Made by a program: the position numbers and the translations under genes. Shown piece by piece: positions 5,550 through 7,567 of a stretch of DNA of 7,567 bases. How positions within the stretch are numbered: the stretch's first letter is position 1; each line of letters begins with the position of its first letter. Source of the stretch: Clostridiales bacterium (GTDB taxonomy: Bacteria > Bacillota > Clostridia > Lachnospirales > Lachnospiraceae); contig JAHZAR010000012.1 of assembly GCA_019423835.1 (NCBI GenBank), positions 32,708-40,274 on the forward strand, given 5' to 3'. The notes under the pieces are model-generated. The model did not search any database. It worked only from the letters and a program-made list of their open reading frames with translations, and was not told where the DNA came from.

Positions 5550-5590
5550 AGGGCGAACAACGGAGAAGGTGGCTGTTGATTCGCCCTTTT
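5550..5590 (+). terminator. Intrinsic terminator of the relaxase operon
   Basis: AGGGCGAA (5550-5557) plus CAAC (5558-5561) pair with GTTG (5575-5578) and TTCGCCCT (5580-5587), with a single bulged A at 5579 and a 13-base loop, and the stem runs into TTTT. It is placed between convergent genes and closes the plus-strand transcript; on the minus strand the trailing sequence is not T-rich. Confidence 0.8.
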
Positions 5591-5604
5591 GCTATATGTT
5601 TTTG

Positions 5605-5901
5605 TTATTCGCAGGTGTCTGTGAAATCCTTCTGGTAAATCTCAATCATCATACGAGCGCCCAGGCGAAAGCCGTCAATGAACATTTCTGACATTTCTAA
5701 AGGGAGTGTGTCCAGTTGCTCATCCATGATTTCAACGAAGCGTTTGTCTAAAGGTGGTTCTAAGACTTTTAGTTGTTTGACGAAGTCCTCATAGTGCTTG
5801 TAATGTTCCTGGCGCAACTTTCGATATTCTTCTGTTTTGGGTGTGTACTGCTCGGCAGGGAAAACTTCTCCGTCATATAACTGTAGTAACAGACTTTTCA
5901 T
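5605..5901 (-). CDS. DUF6809-like small protein
   Basis: This 98-residue soluble protein begins MKSLLLQLYDGEVFPAEQYT. It has a charged helical middle and the ending MSEMFIDGFRLGARMMIEIY. The pattern of an N-terminal L..LY.GE..P.E and a C-terminal F..GF.LGA.MMIE fits what I recall of the DUF6809 family, small uncharacterised proteins frequent in Clostridia and their mobile elements. The start ATG (5899-5901) has an AAAGGAG site seven bases upstream. It is divergent from the XRE gene at 6016 and shares the intergenic region that holds both 19-bp dyads, so co-regulation is likely. No catalytic residues are evident and the molecular function is unknown. Confidence 0.7.
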   Translation of the reverse strand: MKSLLLQLYDGEVFPAEQYTPKTEEYRKLRQEHYKHYEDFVKQLKVLEPPLDKRFVEIMDEQLDTLPLEMSEMFIDGFRLGARMMIEIYQKDFTDTCE

Positions 5902-5928
5902 ACATATTCTCCTTTGCTAAAGTATTTT

Positions 5929-5947
5929 TGACATTCACTAAATGTCA
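5929..5947. promoter_or_regulatory. Operator copy 1, 19-bp dyad TGACATT-N5-AATGTCA
   Basis: TGACATTCACTAAATGTCA has perfect 7-base inverted arms. It is 17/19 identical to the copy at 5982-6000. It lies about 20 bases upstream of the rightward -10 element and about 30 bases upstream of the divergent gene start, and its minus strand contains TTGACA, so binding here could block the leftward gene. Confidence 0.75.
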
Positions 5948-5967
5948 ACTCGATTCTTAGTTTATCA

Positions 5968-5973
5968 TATAAT
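5968..5973 (+). promoter_or_regulatory. -10 box of the cargo promoter
   Basis: TATAAT lies 42 bases before the regulator start, giving an expected transcription start near 5980. The -35 at 17-base spacing (TCAACT, 5945-5950) is weak and overlaps operator copy 1. TTGACA at 5928-5933 is too far away to pair with it. Confidence 0.55.
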
Positions 5974-5981
5974 GAGAAAAA

Positions 5982-6000
5982 TGACAATCACTGAATGTCA
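5982..6000. promoter_or_regulatory. Operator copy 2, TGACAATCACTGAATGTCA
   Basis: This second copy differs from copy 1 at only two of 19 bases and keeps the dyad apart from one arm mismatch. It covers the expected transcription start and early leader of the XRE gene, the usual position for autorepression. The two copies start 53 bases apart, about five helical turns, which would allow cooperative binding or looping. Confidence 0.75.
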
Positions 6001-6015
6001 ATCAAGGAGAATTTT

Positions 6016-6261
6016 ATGTATAAAAACAAGGCAGAAAACGGGGAAAATAACATCTGCGGCCAGAGAATTAAGGAAATTCGGGAGAACCTGCCAGAGAAAA
6101 CTTCTCAGCGAAAGCTGGCAGATATGCTGCAAATGGCTGGATTGGATATTGATAAGAATGCTGTGCAGCGGATTGAAAGCGGGAAACGGTTTGTGACGGA
6201 TATTGAGTTAAAGGTGATTGCGGAGGTGCTGGGGGTTAGTTATCAAGAGCTGTTGGATTGA
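6016..6261 (+). CDS. XRE-family regulator of the cargo operon
   Basis: This 81-residue HTH protein begins MYKNKAENGENNICGQRIKE. The domain spans about residues 14-80 with QRKLADMLQMAGLDIDKNAV then QRIESGKRFVTDIELKVIAE. It differs from typical XRE domains by a longer segment between the first two helices (AGLDIDKNAVQRIESG), a form seen in many Clostridia XRE proteins. I choose ATG 6016 because AAGGAGA (6004-6010) is five bases upstream; the in-frame ATG at 5995 lies inside operator copy 2. It is 17 bases from the HNH gene and reads the same way, so it probably represses its own operon and the divergent DUF6809-like gene through the two 19-bp dyads. Confidence 0.85.
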   Translation: MYKNKAENGENNICGQRIKEIRENLPEKTSQRKLADMLQMAGLDIDKNAVQRIESGKRFVTDIELKVIAEVLGVSYQELLD

Positions 6262-6278
6262 TAAAATATGGAGGATAG

Positions 6279-7127
6279 ATGCATTATATAAAAATTAAGA
6301 AAAAGGAAATAGATCAATGTAATATTTGCGGACAAATTGGAAAAATGACTTGGGATCACGTTCCGCCTAAATCATCAGGAAATAATTTGGGAATAAAAGT
6401 CAATACACTTTTTGAAGGATTGCCTACAGAGACGAGTTATCAGAAAAACTTTCAAAGTGGTATAAAATTTAGATCTCTATGTCAAAAGTGTAATGGAGAA
6501 ATACTAAGCCGATATGACAAGGCATATATAAATTTTATTGATGATGTAAAGCAAATACTTAATTCTTCTATTATTTTGCCAGAAGTAGTTCAAGTTCCTG
6601 TTCAAATTAATAAAGTATGCAGAGCGATTTGTGGACATATTCTAGCAGCAAAAGATTTTTTTGATAAATCTTCTTTAATTGATAAAGAATTAAGAAAATT
6701 TGTATTAGATGAGAACTATAAAATGGGCCCAGATTATCGTCTGTATTTTTGGATATATCCATACAATTCTATAATGATAGTAAGGGATGTTGTAGTGAAG
6801 AGTTATACTGATAAGGTACCTTTTCCCAAAGGAGTAATCACATGTATTTCTTCATTCCCAATTGCATTTATCTTATCGGTGGAAGACAATGACAAGTGTG
6901 GATTGCATAATTTGATGAAATATAGAACAAACAACATAGATGATATAGTTAATATTCCTATCGATTTTAGAAGCAGTTATTATCTAGAAAGTAAAAATAT
7001 AAGAAATTTTTTATGGCCATGTAATACTGGAATAGGCTGGGATGAAGCAAGTTTTGTTATAGGTGGAGAATCTATGAATGATTCACGGTTGGGGATAACT
7101 AGTTTAAATAAAAAGGGAGCAAAATAA
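6279..7127 (+). CDS. HNH-endonuclease-like protein (HNH_5 type)
   Basis: The protein is 282 residues. Its N-terminus is a zinc treble-clef nuclease-like module: CNIC at 14-17, WDHVPPKS with D26-H27 at 25-32, then CQKCN at 68-72 followed by LSRYDK. The order CxxC, (D/E)H..PKS, CxxCN...D fits the HNH_5 type of HNH nuclease, which would cut DNA with a metal bound at the conserved His. The remaining ~200 residues show no domain I recognise; hydrophobic stretches such as YRLYFWIYPYNSIMIV look like core beta strands rather than membrane spans. GGAGG at 6270-6274 sits close to the ATG. Base composition is much more AT-rich than the mobilization genes. One base separates its stop from the next ATG, so the two products probably act together. 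Target and activity are unproven. Confidence 0.75.
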   Translation: MHYIKIKKKEIDQCNICGQIGKMTWDHVPPKSSGNNLGIKVNTLFEGLPTETSYQKNFQSGIKFRSLCQKCNGEILSRYDKAYINFIDDVKQILNSSIILPEVVQVPVQINKVCRAICGHILAAKDFFDKSSLIDKELRKFVLDENYKMGPDYRLYFWIYPYNSIMIVRDVVVKSYTDKVPFPKGVITCISSFPIAFILSVEDNDKCGLHNLMKYRTNNIDDIVNIPIDFRSSYYLESKNIRNFLWPCNTGIGWDEASFVIGGESMNDSRLGITSLNKKGAK

Positions 7128-7128
7128 T

Positions 7129-7567
7129 ATGGGAAAAAGTTATGTCTGCCCTCATTGTGGTGCTTATGCCGGAATGGAAGAGTCTAGTTATGAAGTTCAA
7201 TTCATAAATGACAGTTATTATTGGTTGAATGGTGCATATAAGCAGGCGGCTAGATTTGTAAATGAAAATGGGAATCCAATAGACAAAAATGGAAATTTAA
7301 TTAAGAATGATATATTAACTATAGTTACTTGCAGAGCGTGTAATCAGTATCAGCTATGGATTAATGATCATATGGTATATCCCATGACTACAAATATTCC
7401 ATTACCATCGAAGGATATGCCAGATAATATAAAAAATTTATATAATGAAGCAAGGGATGTTTTTGAAATTTCGCCAAAATCAGGAGCTGCCTTGTTAAGG
7501 TTAGCATTACAAATGTTGTGCAAAGAGTTGGGGGAAGATGGGAAAAATATTAATGATAATATTGCTA
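7129..7567 (+). CDS. DUF4145-like protein with N-terminal zinc ribbon (3' truncated by window)
   Basis: 146 residues are visible, beginning MGKSYVCPHCGAYAGMEESS. CPHC (7-10) and CRAC (68-71) form a plausible zinc ribbon, with an insert rich in Asn, Lys and Gly between them. From about 100 the sequence reads NLYNEARDVFEISPKSGAAL then LRLALQMLCKELGEDGKNIN, the helical signature typical of DUF4145, in which the SPKSAAALLR-type stretch is the hallmark. DUF4145 occurs alone and fused to type I restriction subunits and is of uncertain function, possibly nucleic-acid related. Its start is one base after the HNH stop with GGGAG (7115-7119) upstream, so the two are co-transcribed. It shares the HNH gene's AT-rich codon use. 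The C-terminus is outside the window. Confidence 0.75.
   Translation, partial: MGKSYVCPHCGAYAGMEESSYEVQFINDSYYWLNGAYKQAARFVNENGNPIDKNGNLIKNDILTIVTCRACNQYQLWINDHMVYPMTTNIPLPSKDMPDNIKNLYNEARDVFEISPKSGAALLRLALQMLCKELGEDGKNINDNIA

Noticed and set aside
5928..5933. TTGACA as the -35 of the cargo promoter
   Set aside because: It is 34 bases from TATAAT, and the hexamer at 17-base spacing is CGATTC; it is better explained as an operator arm.

Overview
The window looks like the left part of an integrative and mobilizable element (IME) in a Gram-positive gut-type Firmicute, most likely a Lachnospiraceae/Clostridia genome. The reasons are a chromosomal GGGtGRT-family gene tail at the left edge, strong AAGGAGG ribosome binding sites, and element proteins (AP2-arm tyrosine integrase, MobV relaxase, RadA/RepA-like ATPase) of the kinds usual in Clostridia elements. 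The genus cannot be fixed from the sequence. The right end of the element lies outside the window.

Layout. 1-196: 3' end of the chromosomal GGGtGRT gene. 197-360: junction with four short direct repeats (probable integrase arm sites) and a long hairpin. 361-1986 (minus): tyrosine integrase, and upstream of it a XRE repressor. 1987-2134: divergent control region with a perfect TTGACA-17-TATAAT promoter to the right, a good promoter to the left and ATACGTAT palindromes. 2135-3694 (plus): Cro/Xis-like HTH protein, a small DNA-binding protein, then a RecA/RadA-fold ATPase after a terminator-like hairpin. 3695-3958: structured non-coding DNA with several hairpins, the best candidate for the transfer origin. 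3959-5502: MobV/Pre relaxase and a small gene overlapping its stop by 4 bases, closed by a palindrome and a terminator. 5605-5901 (minus): DUF6809-like protein. 5902-6015: second divergent control region with two near-identical 19-bp dyad operators. 6016 to the end (plus): small XRE regulator, HNH-nuclease-like protein and a DUF4145-like protein that runs off the window.

How it fits together. The repressor/Cro pair probably decides between a quiet integrated state and expression of the ATPase and mobilization genes. The integrase, probably helped by one of the small HTH proteins, would excise the element. MobV would nick at the origin upstream of its own gene and use a helper conjugative element, since no mating-channel genes are visible. 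The right-hand block has its own regulator and operators. Its HNH and DUF4145-like genes are visibly more AT-rich than the backbone, so they look like separately acquired cargo. A defence role is an attractive guess but is not shown by the sequence.
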